This document shows positions 1 through 9,107 of a stretch of 39,469 nucleotides of DNA, one piece after another (the stretch's first letter is position 1; each line of letters starts with the position of its first letter). The translations under genes and the position numbers were made by a program. Source of the stretch: Synergistaceae bacterium OttesenSCG-928-D05 (lineage in GTDB: Bacteria; Synergistota; Synergistia; Synergistales; Synergistaceae); contig JAJDJB010000012.1 of NCBI GenBank assembly GCA_030266985.1, forward strand, positions 1 to 39,469, written 5' to 3'. Below the pieces are notes generated by a model that did not search any database, was not told where the DNA came from, and was given only the letters and a program-made list of their open reading frames with translations.

Positions 1-1232
1 TGTCCCTGTTTTCCCAATTCGCGTATGATGATGATCATGTAGAGGGCAAGCACTTCTTCAAAATTTTCCGTCGAGATGTTGAGGCGTTCCTCGATTTTTG
101 ATAAGCGGTACGCAAGTGTGTTCCGGTGAAGGTGCAGTTTTTCCGCCGCTTTCTGTTTGCTGAAGAGCGACTCGCAATAGACGCGAAACGTATCGATCAG
201 CCCTTGCGCGTCATTTTCGCTGTATAGCAAATTCAATTTTTTCTCCATGTATCGGATCGGATAACTGGGGGTTATGGACAACAGAATGTGCTGCAGCAGC
301 ATTTCGTCGAATCCATATATGCCGGGGCCTAACGAAAGTTTTTCTGCGATTGTGACGATCTCCATCGCATTTTTATAAGCAAAGGGCAGCTCGTATAAAT
401 TCTGTGCGGGGTGACCTATTCCGATGATTGTTTCGATCGAACCCTCTCTCAGTTTTTCCGCGGCCTCCGCACATAGTTCTTTTGCACGTTCGATTCCAAG
501 AGATATGTCTTCCGTTTCCGAGGGCAGAAGCGTCCACAGAATGACGAAACGGTCACGTGAAACCGATGCGAGAATGTTCTGCGGGTCGGCAAAAACCTCA
601 CGGAGTGTCTCAATCACCATATTATTCGTCATGCTGTAATCCATCTCGTCCGAAAGAGGGTCGCCTTTACTCTGATAAGAGAGGCGAACAGGATTTTTTG
701 CTAGATCGAGCCCGCGGAAGTTGGAAAACGCGATAGAAATGACGCCGCGGGGAATATCCATGTTGATTCCAAGACGCTCCGCGCGCATCGGAATCAGTGA
801 CGCGTCGTCCTTCATGGGGTCGAACGCCGCGATATCCCGTACGAGTTCGTTGATCTTATGCTGCGGCGTCTGTACGGAATGCGCGTACACTTTTTCGCGC
901 AGCAGGCTTTCGATCTGATTTTTTACAAGCGTTGTAAATTGCAGTACGAGCTCCGGTTCGCCCGCGATTGCCGCCGTCCCGATGACGCGCCCCTGAAAAA
1001 AGAGGGGGACAGTGGAACCGGGATACCAAACGCCCAGTTTTTTTGCCGCTTCTGCGTCGTCAAAACTCATTTTTTTATACTGTACGACCGGAACGGAGGA
1101 AGGGTGAAAGTCGCCCAGTCGTTCTTTTGCGGGCGCGCCGATGATAATGCCGTTAATATCTGTAATGATGATACTGCGCCCCATCATCGCGCTCAAATAT
1201 TCAGAAATTTCCTGGGCATATCGTTCGAGCAT
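1..1232 (-). CDS. CdaR/PucR-family transcriptional regulator, partial (cut by left edge)
   Basis: About 410 codons are visible; the gene runs off the left edge just before its expected stop. The N-terminal ~130 residues look like a sugar-diacid-recognition domain (starts MLERYAQEISEYLSAMM, then GRSIIITDINGIIIG). A middle domain follows. The last ~50 residues form the family's C-terminal HTH, with AEKLHLHRNTLAYRLSKIEE readable on the complementary strand near 50-170. Such proteins are cytoplasmic activators that sense small organic acids, purine breakdown products or related ligands. The ATG at 1232 is preceded by GAGGTGAG, which overlaps the stop of the upstream permease gene, so the regulator is co-transcribed with two ABC permeases. 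It probably controls or senses their substrate (inference). The exact ligand cannot be told from sequence. Confidence 0.88.
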   Translation of the reverse strand, partial: MLERYAQEISEYLSAMMGRSIIITDINGIIIGAPAKERLGDFHPSSVPVVQYKKMSFDDAEAAKKLGVWYPGSTVPLFFQGRVIGTAAIAGEPELVLQFTTLVKNQIESLLREKVYAHSVQTPQHKINELVRDIAAFDPMKDDASLIPMRAERLGINMDIPRGVISIAFSNFRGLDLAKNPVRLSYQSKGDPLSDEMDYSMTNNMVIETLREVFADPQNILASVSRDRFVILWTLLPSETEDISLGIERAKELCAEAAEKLREGSIETIIGIGHPAQNLYELPFAYKNAMEIVTIAEKLSLGPGIYGFDEMLLQHILLSITPSYPIRYMEKKLNLLYSENDAQGLIDTFRVYCESLFSKQKAAEKLHLHRNTLAYRLSKIEERLNISTENFEEVLALYMIIIIRELGKQG

Positions 1233-1242
1233 TTATCTCACC

Positions 1243-2172
1243 TCAATCGCGGTCTTCTCGTCGGAACGGCACACTGAGAGCTGCTGGGGTGCCGAGTTTT
1301 ACGCCTTTGCCTGCACGAATGGAGACGACGGTCAGCACGATGATCGTCATTAGATAGGGAAGCGTCAGTAATAGTGAAGCCGAGATGCTGGAGCCCATCG
1401 CCTGCATACGAAGCTGCAGCGCCTCGACGCCGCCGAAAAGATAAGCGCCGAACGCCGCTCTTGCGGGGTTCCACAGCCCGAAAATGACAAGCGCGACGGC
1501 AATCCAGCCGCGTCCGGAAGTCATGCCCTCGATCCACATCTGCGCGTAAACGACGGAGAGGTAACCGCCTCCCACTCCTGCCAGACCTCCGCCAACCAAC
1601 GTGTAAAGGTATCTGATTTTCGTAACGGAGAGTCCCATCGCATCCGCCGCGCGCGGATTTTCTCCGACCGCGCGCAAGTTAAGCCCCCACCTTGTCCGAA
1701 AGATGAACCAGCAAAGAAAAACGACAAGCAGATAAGAGACATAGACCATCGGATTATGTTGGAAAAAAACAGGTCCGAAGAAGGGGATATCGGAGAGGAT
1801 TGGTATGCTCCATGAAGCCATGCCCGATATCGTCTCGCCAATGATGGAGCGCCCGAGCAGCGCACTGAGGCCGTAACCGGTCATAACGAGCGCAAGCCCG
1901 CTCACAACCTGATTGCACATGAGCGTAATACACAGAAAGGCGTGGATCAGCGTGATAGCGGCGCCCGCAAAAAAGGAGGCGACCAGCCCAAGCCAGGGAT
2001 CGCCCGTTGCTTTTGTGACGGCGAAACCCGCGTAAGCGCCTGTAAGCATGACGCCCTCGAGTCCGAGATTCATAACGCCTGCACGCTCAGAGAGGACCTC
2101 GCCAAGCGTTGCGTAAAGAATGGGCGTTCCGCTTCGAACGGCTGCCGCAAGGATCGGTATGATCAGTTCCAT
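1243..2172 (-). CDS. ABC transporter permease, BMP/nucleoside type (second permease)
   Basis: This 309-residue, very hydrophobic protein of the BPD_transp_2 class has about 8-10 membrane segments. It carries the family signature VGENPRAADAMGLSVTKIRY in the cytoplasmic loop around residue 170. Homologues (NupQ/YufQ-like) pair with a larger permease, an ATPase and a BMP-type lipoprotein to import purine nucleosides. The ATG lies directly after the TAG of the first permease (TAGATG), with GAGG just upstream, so the two are translationally coupled. The regulator gene follows within 10 bp. No ATPase or binding lipoprotein is encoded in the visible part of this operon. Substrate is inferred from family only. 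Confidence 0.88.
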   Translation of the reverse strand: MELIIPILAAAVRSGTPILYATLGEVLSERAGVMNLGLEGVMLTGAYAGFAVTKATGDPWLGLVASFFAGAAITLIHAFLCITLMCNQVVSGLALVMTGYGLSALLGRSIIGETISGMASWSIPILSDIPFFGPVFFQHNPMVYVSYLLVVFLCWFIFRTRWGLNLRAVGENPRAADAMGLSVTKIRYLYTLVGGGLAGVGGGYLSVVYAQMWIEGMTSGRGWIAVALVIFGLWNPARAAFGAYLFGGVEALQLRMQAMGSSISASLLLTLPYLMTIIVLTVVSIRAGKGVKLGTPAALSVPFRREDRD

Positions 2173-3261
2173 CTAGTTTTCCTCTCCTTTTGCGCGCAGC
2201 CCGACTCGCACGATACGGATACGGAAACGCGAGAGCGTCTCTGCTCCAATCATCGAAAAGAGGATCAAGCCCTGTAATATTTTAATGCTTGCGTGCGGAA
2301 GCCCCATGACGACCTGCAGCGTGTCGCCGCCGACGAGCAGCACGCCCATCAGGAAGGCGACGAGAGGAACATAAATCGGCGACAATCGCGCGAGCCACGC
2401 GACGATGATTCCCGTGTAGCCGTAATCCATCGAAAATCCGCGGCTCATTCTGCCGTGCAGTCCCGCCATCTCGCTCATTCCGGCAAGGCCTGCAACGGCG
2501 CCGCCGATAAAAGTGACGAGCAGAATATTTTTCGCGATGTTGATACCTGCATAGCGCGCGGCTCTCGGATTTTCGCCGATCACGCGGATTTCATACCCCC
2601 ATTTACTGCGTTTTAAAAGCAGTTGGAAAATCAAGGTGATTGCGAGCGCGATAAAAATGCCGCCGTGAATGCGCGTGCTGCCAAATACCCAGAAGCGCGC
2701 GGCGGGAGGAAAGTTTGGAGTAAAAGGAAAGCCCATGCTCATAGGGTCTTTCCACGGTCCGTAGATGAAATATTCGGAAAGGTTAATTGCAACGTAATTC
2801 AGCATCAGTGTGGTGATCGTTTCGTTCACGTTCCACTTGGCCTTTAGAAAACCTGACACGCCGCCCCAAACGCCGCCCGCGAGTGCGGCTGCGAGGAACA
2901 TGAGCGCAAACATCGCGATTCTGCTGTCGACATAAAAATAACGCACGACCGCAACGGTGGCAATCGCCCCGAGACAGAGCTGCCCCTCAGCGCCGATGTT
3001 CCAGATCAGCATTCTGTAGCATATCAGCCCCGCCAGCGCAGTTAGCGTGATGGGTATTGCTTTGGTTACGATTTCGCTTAGCCCGTACGTACTGCCGAAT
3101 GCGCCTACCAAAACGGCCCAGTAGGCCCGGAACGGATTGACGCCAAGAAAAGCGAAAAGCACGCCGCCCGCAAACAAGCCTGTGAGAACTGCAGCGACCG
3201 GGATCATAACGTTCATCCACGCCGGGTTGTCAAGGCGCGGCTCAAATTTAAGGCGAATCAT
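2173..3261 (-). CDS. ABC transporter permease, BMP/nucleoside type (first permease)
   Basis: This 362-residue inner-membrane permease has an N-terminal cytoplasmic stretch (MIRLKFEPRLDNPAW) and about 9-10 hydrophobic segments. A loop around residue 230 carries the same VIGENPRAARYAGI motif found in its partner. It resembles NupP/YufP of nucleoside ABC importers. I chose the ATG at 3261, not 3294, because GGGAG sits 6 bases before it and no ribosome site precedes the longer start. An extended -10 (TGCTATAAT) lies about 40 bases upstream, so this appears to be the first gene of a permease-permease-regulator operon. The gene diverges from cardiolipin synthase. Confidence 0.88.
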   Translation of the reverse strand: MIRLKFEPRLDNPAWMNVMIPVAAVLTGLFAGGVLFAFLGVNPFRAYWAVLVGAFGSTYGLSEIVTKAIPITLTALAGLICYRMLIWNIGAEGQLCLGAIATVAVVRYFYVDSRIAMFALMFLAAALAGGVWGGVSGFLKAKWNVNETITTLMLNYVAINLSEYFIYGPWKDPMSMGFPFTPNFPPAARFWVFGSTRIHGGIFIALAITLIFQLLLKRSKWGYEIRVIGENPRAARYAGINIAKNILLVTFIGGAVAGLAGMSEMAGLHGRMSRGFSMDYGYTGIIVAWLARLSPIYVPLVAFLMGVLLVGGDTLQVVMGLPHASIKILQGLILFSMIGAETLSRFRIRIVRVGLRAKGEEN

Positions 3262-3305
3262 CAAATCACTCCCGACAGGGAAATGAAGATACAATTGAAT
3301 GATTC

Positions 3306-3314
3306 ATTATAGCA
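3306..3314 (-). promoter_or_regulatory. Extended -10 promoter for the permease operon
   Basis: The minus strand reads TGCTATAAT, a perfect extended -10. No convincing -35 is seen 16-18 bases further upstream (ATACGT), which is tolerable for an extended -10. Transcription would begin near 3299, giving a leader of about 38 bases before the ATG at 3261. Confidence 0.6.
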
Positions 3315-3402
3315 GGAAGCGCGCGGTAACGTATATAAAAAGCGTTTGACAGCCGCGGCGCGATCTTCGTAAAACTGACGACGGCCTGTGTTCCCGTTAC
3401 GC

Positions 3403-3408
3403 TATAAT
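3403..3408 (+). promoter_or_regulatory. Possible -10 element for the cardiolipin synthase operon
   Basis: A perfect TATAAT occurs about 45 bases before the start codon of the cardiolipin synthase gene. The -35 is poor: no TTGACA-like hexamer lies 16-18 bases upstream, and the TTGACA at 3346 is far too distant. Confidence 0.35.
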
Positions 3409-3450
3409 AAGCTGATGGTACGACCCTTAGGACGGGGGATGTGAAGTGTA

Positions 3451-5034
3451 TTGAGAATGACGCTTCGTACGGTTTGCATTATTGCAGTTGTCGCCTTTAT
3501 CGCCGGTTACTCGCCGACGATTTATAACTATGTCACGGAAAATATCGTCTATACGCTGGGTGAAGGACTTTCGCTCCATCCGAGACTGCTGAATGCCGTC
3601 TCCTCCTTCCTTGCGTTGATCCACAAATACGCATGGCACATTGTAGCTGTCTATGCGCTCATCATCGCTTTCGTTATTTTTATGGAAAATCAAAACCCGG
3701 ACAGGACGATTCTCTGGCTCATCACGCTTGTTCTTCTTCCCGGCGTTGGACTGATTATTTATATGATTATCGGCCCCGATTTTCATCATTTGAAGGACCG
3801 AAAACGTTTCAAACCGCCGAAAGTGCAAAACCTCGTCCACGGCGATTATTCGCAGGACAAACGCTATCTGTTGGGAAGACTTCTGCACGCCTGCAGCGGC
3901 GCCGAACTCATGATGCACAACAAAGTGGAGATCTTGATTGATGGAGACGAAAAATTTTCGGCGCTGAAACAGGATCTGAAACAAGCGAAATGCTACATTC
4001 ACATGCAGTATTTTATCCTGAAGGACGACGAGATTGGAACAGAGATTGCGGACCTTCTCGTCGATGCGTCGCATCGCGGTGTCAAGGTACGAGTGCTTTA
4101 TGACGCTGTAGGGAGTTGGAAGCTCGGGCGCAAGTACATCAAAAGGCTTACGGATGCGGGCGTTATGTGCCGCTCTTTTATGCCGATGGCTTTCCCGCGT
4201 TTGCGGCGTAAGATGAATTTTCGCAACCACAGGAAAATCGTCGTGATCGACGATAAAATTTCATACACGGGAGGCCTGAACGTCGGCGATGAATATCTCG
4301 GCAAGGGGCCTCTCGGAAACTGGCGCGATACGCATGTGCGCATTTTTGGCGAGGCCTCGGGTGCGCTCCATAAGATTTTTCTTCAGGACTGGTGTATCCG
4401 CTCAGGAGAAGATCCCGCTTTTATATCGGAAGAACTTGCTTCGCAGCTTTTCGATGCCGAGGACCTTTCCTTCCCGCATCTTCCGGTGGTGCCGATCCAG
4501 GTCGTTCCAAGCGGCATCGATTCAACCTGGCATTCAATTCAGCAGGGATTCCTGAGCATGATTGCGCGCGCGAAGAACAGAGTTTGGATCACAACGCCGT
4601 ACCTTGTTCCCGGGTCTCCAATCATGAACGCGCTGGCTAATACAGCGCTCTCCGGTGTGGACGTCCGTGTGCTGATCCCCGCGGCGAAAGACCATTTTCT
4701 TGTGCACTGGGCGAGCCGAGGTAACGTCGAACCCCTAATCAGGGCCGGTGTGCGCGTATATTTTTACGAAAAAGGGTTTATCCATTCAAAAACGGTACTA
4801 TCAGATGAAGATATCTGTTCGGTTGGCACCTGTAATTTTGACGTGCGCAGCTTGGAAATCAATTTTGAGAATCAGCTGTTCATTTACGATAAAAACCTCA
4901 ATCACGCGTTTGCGGAACAGTTTTTGAAGGATCTTGACGACGCAAGCGAAGTTATACTCTCGGAGTGGGAGAACCGCCCGCTCTGGCAGAAAATCCTTGA
5001 ATCCTTTGGAAGGCTTTATTCCGCACAGATATGA
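3451..5034 (+). CDS. cls: Cardiolipin synthase (phospholipase D family)
   Basis: This 527-residue membrane enzyme condenses two phosphatidylglycerols to cardiolipin and glycerol. Two to three hydrophobic segments occupy residues ~7-100 (PLDc_N region), followed by two PLD catalytic domains. The first HKD motif reads NHRKIVVIDDKISYTGGLN (~residue 257); the second reads IHSKTVLSDEDICSVGTCNFD minus its last residue (~residue 446). Length suits the bacterial ClsA class. The start is uncertain: TTG at 3451 lies after GGGGGA, while an ATG at 3457 is two codons on. The 3' end overlaps the next gene as ATGA, indicating an operon with the metallophosphoesterase and the YprB-like protein. Confidence 0.93.
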   Translation: MRMTLRTVCIIAVVAFIAGYSPTIYNYVTENIVYTLGEGLSLHPRLLNAVSSFLALIHKYAWHIVAVYALIIAFVIFMENQNPDRTILWLITLVLLPGVGLIIYMIIGPDFHHLKDRKRFKPPKVQNLVHGDYSQDKRYLLGRLLHACSGAELMMHNKVEILIDGDEKFSALKQDLKQAKCYIHMQYFILKDDEIGTEIADLLVDASHRGVKVRVLYDAVGSWKLGRKYIKRLTDAGVMCRSFMPMAFPRLRRKMNFRNHRKIVVIDDKISYTGGLNVGDEYLGKGPLGNWRDTHVRIFGEASGALHKIFLQDWCIRSGEDPAFISEELASQLFDAEDLSFPHLPVVPIQVVPSGIDSTWHSIQQGFLSMIARAKNRVWITTPYLVPGSPIMNALANTALSGVDVRVLIPAAKDHFLVHWASRGNVEPLIRAGVRVYFYEKGFIHSKTVLSDEDICSVGTCNFDVRSLEINFENQLFIYDKNLNHAFAEQFLKDLDDASEVILSEWENRPLWQKILESFGRLYSAQI

Positions 5035-6191
5035 TCCAGGGAAAAACAAACGAAAAACGAATGTCGGATAAATACATATTCTGGATTGGCTGCGGGCTTG
5101 CGCTGCTTGGCATGCACGTCTACATCTATTTCAGAATACGGGAAGCACTGGGGCCGGGCTGGATCAGCTCGATATGGCTTGGTTGGAGCCTTGCGATGAT
5201 GGAACTGCCGTTCCTCACGCGGCGAACGGAGCGCATCCGTTCCGGTCGGAAAAAAAAGTGGACGGATCGCTTAGGCGGAATTTGGGCGCTCTTGATTCTG
5301 TACACGTTTCTTTTTCTTGTGCTGCAGGATGTACTGCATTGGTTGACCGGCATCGGCCTTGGAGTTGGGTATGACCTGATCCTTGCGTTTATTCTTGGCG
5401 CCGCGGCGCTTTGTTTCGGTGTCCGGCAGGCAAATAACGTGCAAGTCATAAAACTGGAACTGCGAACCGAAAAGAAATTCGAAAGCGAAAATGGCAGACT
5501 TCGTATTCTGCATCTCACCGACCTGCATTTGGGGCCGTTTACCGGAATATTGCTGTTGAAACAGATCATGCGCAAGGTGCGGGAAGCGAAACCGGACCTC
5601 GTCGTTGTGACGGGAGATCTCGTGGACGGAGACCTCGTAGGGCGCAGCCGCGAAAAAGCGATGTTTCGGCGTGTGAAGCCCAAATACGGTTTTTTTGCCG
5701 TACCCGGAAATCACGATTATTATTACGACATTGATAAGGCGGTCGAATTTATGGAATCCTCGGGCATCAATGTATTGCGCAATGAATTTGTCGAAACGGG
5801 CGGAATGATCGTTGCCGGTGCAGACGACCAGGATCACCTGACGGAAGCGGACTGGGGGCTCAGTAAATCGGAGACGCTTCTTCTGTCCGTTCCGCGTGCC
5901 GATCAGGACAAGTTTACGCTTTTCCTGCGGCACCGGCCCGTCGTCGAACTTGGGGCAATCGGACATTTTGACTTGCAGCTTTCCGGCCATACGCACGGCG
6001 GACAGCTCCTGCCCACGCTTTCTTCACGCCATATTTTCGCTGGCAGGTCGCGCGGATTTAAGAAGATCAAAGGCGGAGGGCTGCTCTATATCAGTAACGG
6101 CGCGGGATTTGTCGGACCGCCCGTCCGCTTTTTGGCGCCTCCTGAAATCACAGTCATTGACCTGGTAAAAGCTGATGGCGCGCCCCAATAA
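5031..6191 (+). CDS. Membrane-anchored metallophosphoesterase (YaeI/YkuE-like)
   Basis: This 386-residue protein has about four N-terminal hydrophobic segments (to ~residue 130), then a calcineurin-like phosphoesterase domain. Metal-binding motifs are visible in order: LHLTDLHLG, VVTGDLVDGD, VPGNHDYYYD and SGHTHGGQLLP. Related enzymes act on pyrophosphate or phosphodiester substrates at the membrane, such as UDP-diacylglucosamine. The substrate here is unknown. The ATG at 5031 overlaps the previous stop; an in-frame ATG at 5061 (MSDKYIFW) is an alternative start that better fits the first membrane helix. The end overlaps the following gene by 17 bases. Confidence 0.88.
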   Translation: MIQGKTNEKRMSDKYIFWIGCGLALLGMHVYIYFRIREALGPGWISSIWLGWSLAMMELPFLTRRTERIRSGRKKKWTDRLGGIWALLILYTFLFLVLQDVLHWLTGIGLGVGYDLILAFILGAAALCFGVRQANNVQVIKLELRTEKKFESENGRLRILHLTDLHLGPFTGILLLKQIMRKVREAKPDLVVVTGDLVDGDLVGRSREKAMFRRVKPKYGFFAVPGNHDYYYDIDKAVEFMESSGINVLRNEFVETGGMIVAGADDQDHLTEADWGLSKSETLLLSVPRADQDKFTLFLRHRPVVELGAIGHFDLQLSGHTHGGQLLPTLSSRHIFAGRSRGFKKIKGGGLLYISNGAGFVGPPVRFLAPPEITVIDLVKADGAPQ

Positions 6192-7407
6192 ATATGACGC
6201 CGAACGGTTCGGACGGTTCGACGGACTTCTCCCGAATGTTTCCGGCAAAATCGAACCGCTGCGTGACGGCAAGCCGAAAGAGCTTGACGTCAAGAATCTG
6301 CCTGCCGGCGAGTGGGTCGAGCGCGGCGTTTACAGAACGGAAACGATCGTGCCATATGGCAGGACGTACGGTTCCTCGATTTTCTCGCAGCCGGAGCAAA
6401 ATTTACATCTCCTGAAAGAATGGGGCGCCGGCGAGCGTTCCGTCTTTCTGGACCTCGAGACGACGGGGCTTTCCGGCGGAACGGGAACTTACGCTTTTAT
6501 GGTCGGCCTTGGCTTCTGTGAGGGAGATCATTTTAAAGTTGTCCAGCTCTTCCTTGCCGGGCCGGGGTGGGAAAAAAACTGGCTCTCCGTTTTAGAGTCG
6601 GAACTTCCGGAACGCTATGGTCTTGTGACATACAACGGAAGGACGTTTGACCTGCCGCTGCTCAGGACGCGTTACACGCTTCTGCGCGCCGCGCCCTCCT
6701 GGAACGCAGCGCCGCACATGGACCTGCTGCTTCTGTCGCGCCATTTTTACAAGGGCAGATACCTTTCCTGCTCGCTCTCTTCGATTGAATCGAACGTGCT
6801 TGGCGTGCATCGCAGCGGGGAAGATATCCCCGGGCGGGAAATCCCTTATATTTATACACAGTTCTTAAAAAGTTCGGATGCCGGACCGTTACGCGGCGTT
6901 TTCTACCATAATACGCTCGATATTATTTCGCTTGCTGCCTTGCAGGCGAAGATTGGCTCACTGCTCTCGATGGAAGGTTGTTCCGGCGAGGATCTAATCC
7001 GCTGCGGCGACCTGCTGCATATGAAGGGCAGGCAGGAGGAGGCACACAGCGCTTGGGAACAGGCGATGCAGAGTGCGGAAGCATCCTGGAAGGCGAATTT
7101 GCGCTTTGCGGAACATTATAAAGGGCTCGGCGACTATGAAAATGCACGCGAACACTATGTCAGGGCGCTTGAGAAGGAACTCCTCCCGCTTGATACGCTG
7201 GAAAACCTTGCAAAACTTGAGGAGCACCATTTTAAAAATTACGCTTCCGCGCTGGCCTATGCGGAGCGTGCGCTGGAATGGCTCGATTCCTGTCGCGCCA
7301 TACGTGACTATAAATGGAAACTGGAACGGCATAATGTGAGCTATCGGATCGAGCGGCTTAACCGGAAAATCTCTGGTAAAAGCGACGGTGGCGGCGATGC
7401 GATATAA
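6175..7407 (+). CDS. YprB-like RNase H-fold exonuclease-type protein with C-terminal TPRs
   Basis: The 410-residue protein begins inside the 3' end of the metallophosphoesterase gene. Residues ~95-260 form a DEDD-type RNase H-like domain: FLDLETTGLSGGTGTY carries the first Asp/Glu pair, TYNGRTFDLPLL the second motif, and YHNTLDIISLA the last. Residues ~275-385 read as helical TPR repeats (HSAWEQAMQSAEASWKANLR, YENAREHYVRALEKELLP). The architecture matches B. subtilis YprB, whose role is poorly known; a nuclease or structure-specific nucleic-acid role is inferred from the fold. Tight coupling to cls and the phosphoesterase suggests co-expression only. Confidence 0.8.
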   Translation: MARPNKYDAERFGRFDGLLPNVSGKIEPLRDGKPKELDVKNLPAGEWVERGVYRTETIVPYGRTYGSSIFSQPEQNLHLLKEWGAGERSVFLDLETTGLSGGTGTYAFMVGLGFCEGDHFKVVQLFLAGPGWEKNWLSVLESELPERYGLVTYNGRTFDLPLLRTRYTLLRAAPSWNAAPHMDLLLLSRHFYKGRYLSCSLSSIESNVLGVHRSGEDIPGREIPYIYTQFLKSSDAGPLRGVFYHNTLDIISLAALQAKIGSLLSMEGCSGEDLIRCGDLLHMKGRQEEAHSAWEQAMQSAEASWKANLRFAEHYKGLGDYENAREHYVRALEKELLPLDTLENLAKLEEHHFKNYASALAYAERALEWLDSCRAIRDYKWKLERHNVSYRIERLNRKISGKSDGGGDAI

Positions 7408-7443
7408 TACTGGAACGAAAATTATATAAGGCAGGTTGTTGCC

Positions 7444-8859
7444 ATGTGGAAAGGCCGTTTTTCGCAGGATACGAACGACAGGGTTTTGGATTTTACGCAG
7501 TCGCTTGACCTCGATTGGAGGATGGCGCAGGCGGATATTCGCGGCAGCATCGCGCACGTGCGGATGCTTGCGCTCGTGGGCCTGCTGACGGCGGAAGAAT
7601 CACGCGAAATCGAAGAGAACCTTGAGGCGATTTCTGAGGAGATTAAAAACGGAGATTTTGAGCCTACGCGGGAACTTGAAGACGTTCATATGAATATTGA
7701 GGCCCGATTGATTGAACGCTGCGGCGCAACCGGCGCCAAACTGCACATGGGGCGCAGCAGGAATGACCAGGCGAATACGACGGTACGTCTTTACCTGCGG
7801 CAGGAATTGCTTTCCGTCTGGTGCGGACTGGACGCGCTGATCTCCGTATTGCTTGAGAAAGCGGCGCAGCACGCCGATACTGTGGTGCCGGGCTATACGC
7901 ATTTGCAGCAAGCGCAGCCGGTTTCAATGGGACAGTTCTGGATGGCGCACGCACAGGCATTCCTGCGCGATACGAAACGTTTTTTTGACGCCTATGAAGC
8001 GGTGGACGAATCGCCGCTGGGCTGTGCGGCGCTTGCAGGTTCAACGCTGCCGCTTGACCGCGAATACACGCGCCGTGACCTCGGGTTCTCGAAAATGACC
8101 GCAAACAGCATGGATACGGTGGCGCACCGCGACCATATCCTGGACGTGCTTTATTTCGCGTCTGTGTTTGGCGCGCATGTGAGCCGTCTCTCTGAAGATT
8201 TGATCGTCTACTTCAGCTCGGAGTTCGGCTGGGTAAAACTCCCCGACGCTTTCTGCACGGGGTCCAGTATTATGCCGCAGAAAAAAAATCCGGACGTTCT
8301 TGAAATTCTGCGCGGGAAATCCGGGCAGCTTACAGGTGCATTGATGGACCTGCTTGTCATGACGAAGGGCATCCCGCTTACCTATAACCGCGATCTTCAG
8401 GACGACAAGCGCTCGCTTTTCCGTACTTTGGACTGTCTGCATGGGATTTTTTCCGTGCTGCCCGCATTGCTAAAAGAAGTTGAGATCGACGAAGAAGCCG
8501 CTTTGCGCGGTTTCTCGGACGGGCTGATTTTGGCGACCGACGTGGCCGAATACCTCGTTATGCAGGGTGTTCCGTTCCGCAACGCGCACGAAAAAGTCGG
8601 CAAAATAGTGCGTTACTGCCTCGACAACAAAAAATCCCTGACGGCACTGTCGCTCGACGAATGGCAGAATCATATTCCCGAAGTGAAGGCGGATCTTCTG
8701 CCGCTACTGTCGCCGAAGGTCGCCGTCGAGCGTAGGAACACTGCCGGCGGGACTTCACCTGAACAGGTCAGAAAACAAATCGCAAGCGCAGCGGCAAAAA
8801 TGGAACAGTACCGACAGGAAGCCAAGGCGTACGAGGAAAGTCTTCCCGGGTTGTATTAA
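7444..8859 (+). CDS. argH: Argininosuccinate lyase
   Basis: This 471-residue cytoplasmic enzyme cleaves argininosuccinate to arginine and fumarate, the last step of arginine synthesis. It has the family N-terminus (WKGRFSQDTNDRVLDFTQSL), the HMGRSRNDQ segment, GYTHLQQAQPVSMGQFW carrying the catalytic His, and the fumarase/lyase signature GSSIMPQKKNPDVLEILRG with the mobile-loop serine. Length is normal (about 460). It follows the YprB-like gene by 36 bases. A TATAAT overlapping that gene's stop (7403-7408) could be a -10, but no good -35 is present. No other arginine genes lie nearby. A terminator follows. Confidence 0.97.
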   Translation: MWKGRFSQDTNDRVLDFTQSLDLDWRMAQADIRGSIAHVRMLALVGLLTAEESREIEENLEAISEEIKNGDFEPTRELEDVHMNIEARLIERCGATGAKLHMGRSRNDQANTTVRLYLRQELLSVWCGLDALISVLLEKAAQHADTVVPGYTHLQQAQPVSMGQFWMAHAQAFLRDTKRFFDAYEAVDESPLGCAALAGSTLPLDREYTRRDLGFSKMTANSMDTVAHRDHILDVLYFASVFGAHVSRLSEDLIVYFSSEFGWVKLPDAFCTGSSIMPQKKNPDVLEILRGKSGQLTGALMDLLVMTKGIPLTYNRDLQDDKRSLFRTLDCLHGIFSVLPALLKEVEIDEEAALRGFSDGLILATDVAEYLVMQGVPFRNAHEKVGKIVRYCLDNKKSLTALSLDEWQNHIPEVKADLLPLLSPKVAVERRNTAGGTSPEQVRKQIASAAAKMEQYRQEAKAYEESLPGLY

Positions 8860-8924
8860 ATCCACGACGAAAACGGGGGCGCTTTTTCAAACAGGCGTTT
8901 GAATTTAGAATTCTGCAGCATGTG

Positions 8925-8950
8925 GGCGTGCCTTTTTGGTGCGCCTTTTT
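8925..8950 (+). terminator. Intrinsic terminator after argH
   Basis: GGCGTGCC and GGTGCGCC form an 8-bp stem with two G-U pairs around a TTTTT loop. Five T follow directly, then CTTTC. It is placed 66 bases after the argH stop and ends the cls-argH run. Confidence 0.7.
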
Positions 8951-9107
8951 CTTTCCCAGTAGCCTGCGGAATATTCTATACGGAGAGAAATTAGCCCTCC
9001 AAGTGTTCGTAAGAAAGTAAACAATTTTCGGGATGTGCCCCGGTGTCTTTAAGGATATAATGAAGGGGAATGAAAAACAGCTCTTTTTCAGGAAAGGGGT
9101 TACCCCG

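Noticed and set aside
3346-3374. Promoter with TTGACA at 3346-3351
   Set aside because: The hexamer 17 bases downstream is GTAAAA, a poor -10, and the perfect TATAAT at 3403 is too far away.
3427-4230. 267-codon minus-strand open frame
   Set aside because: It is antisense to cardiolipin synthase, is rich in His/Arg/Asn runs typical of shadow frames, and has no ribosome site.
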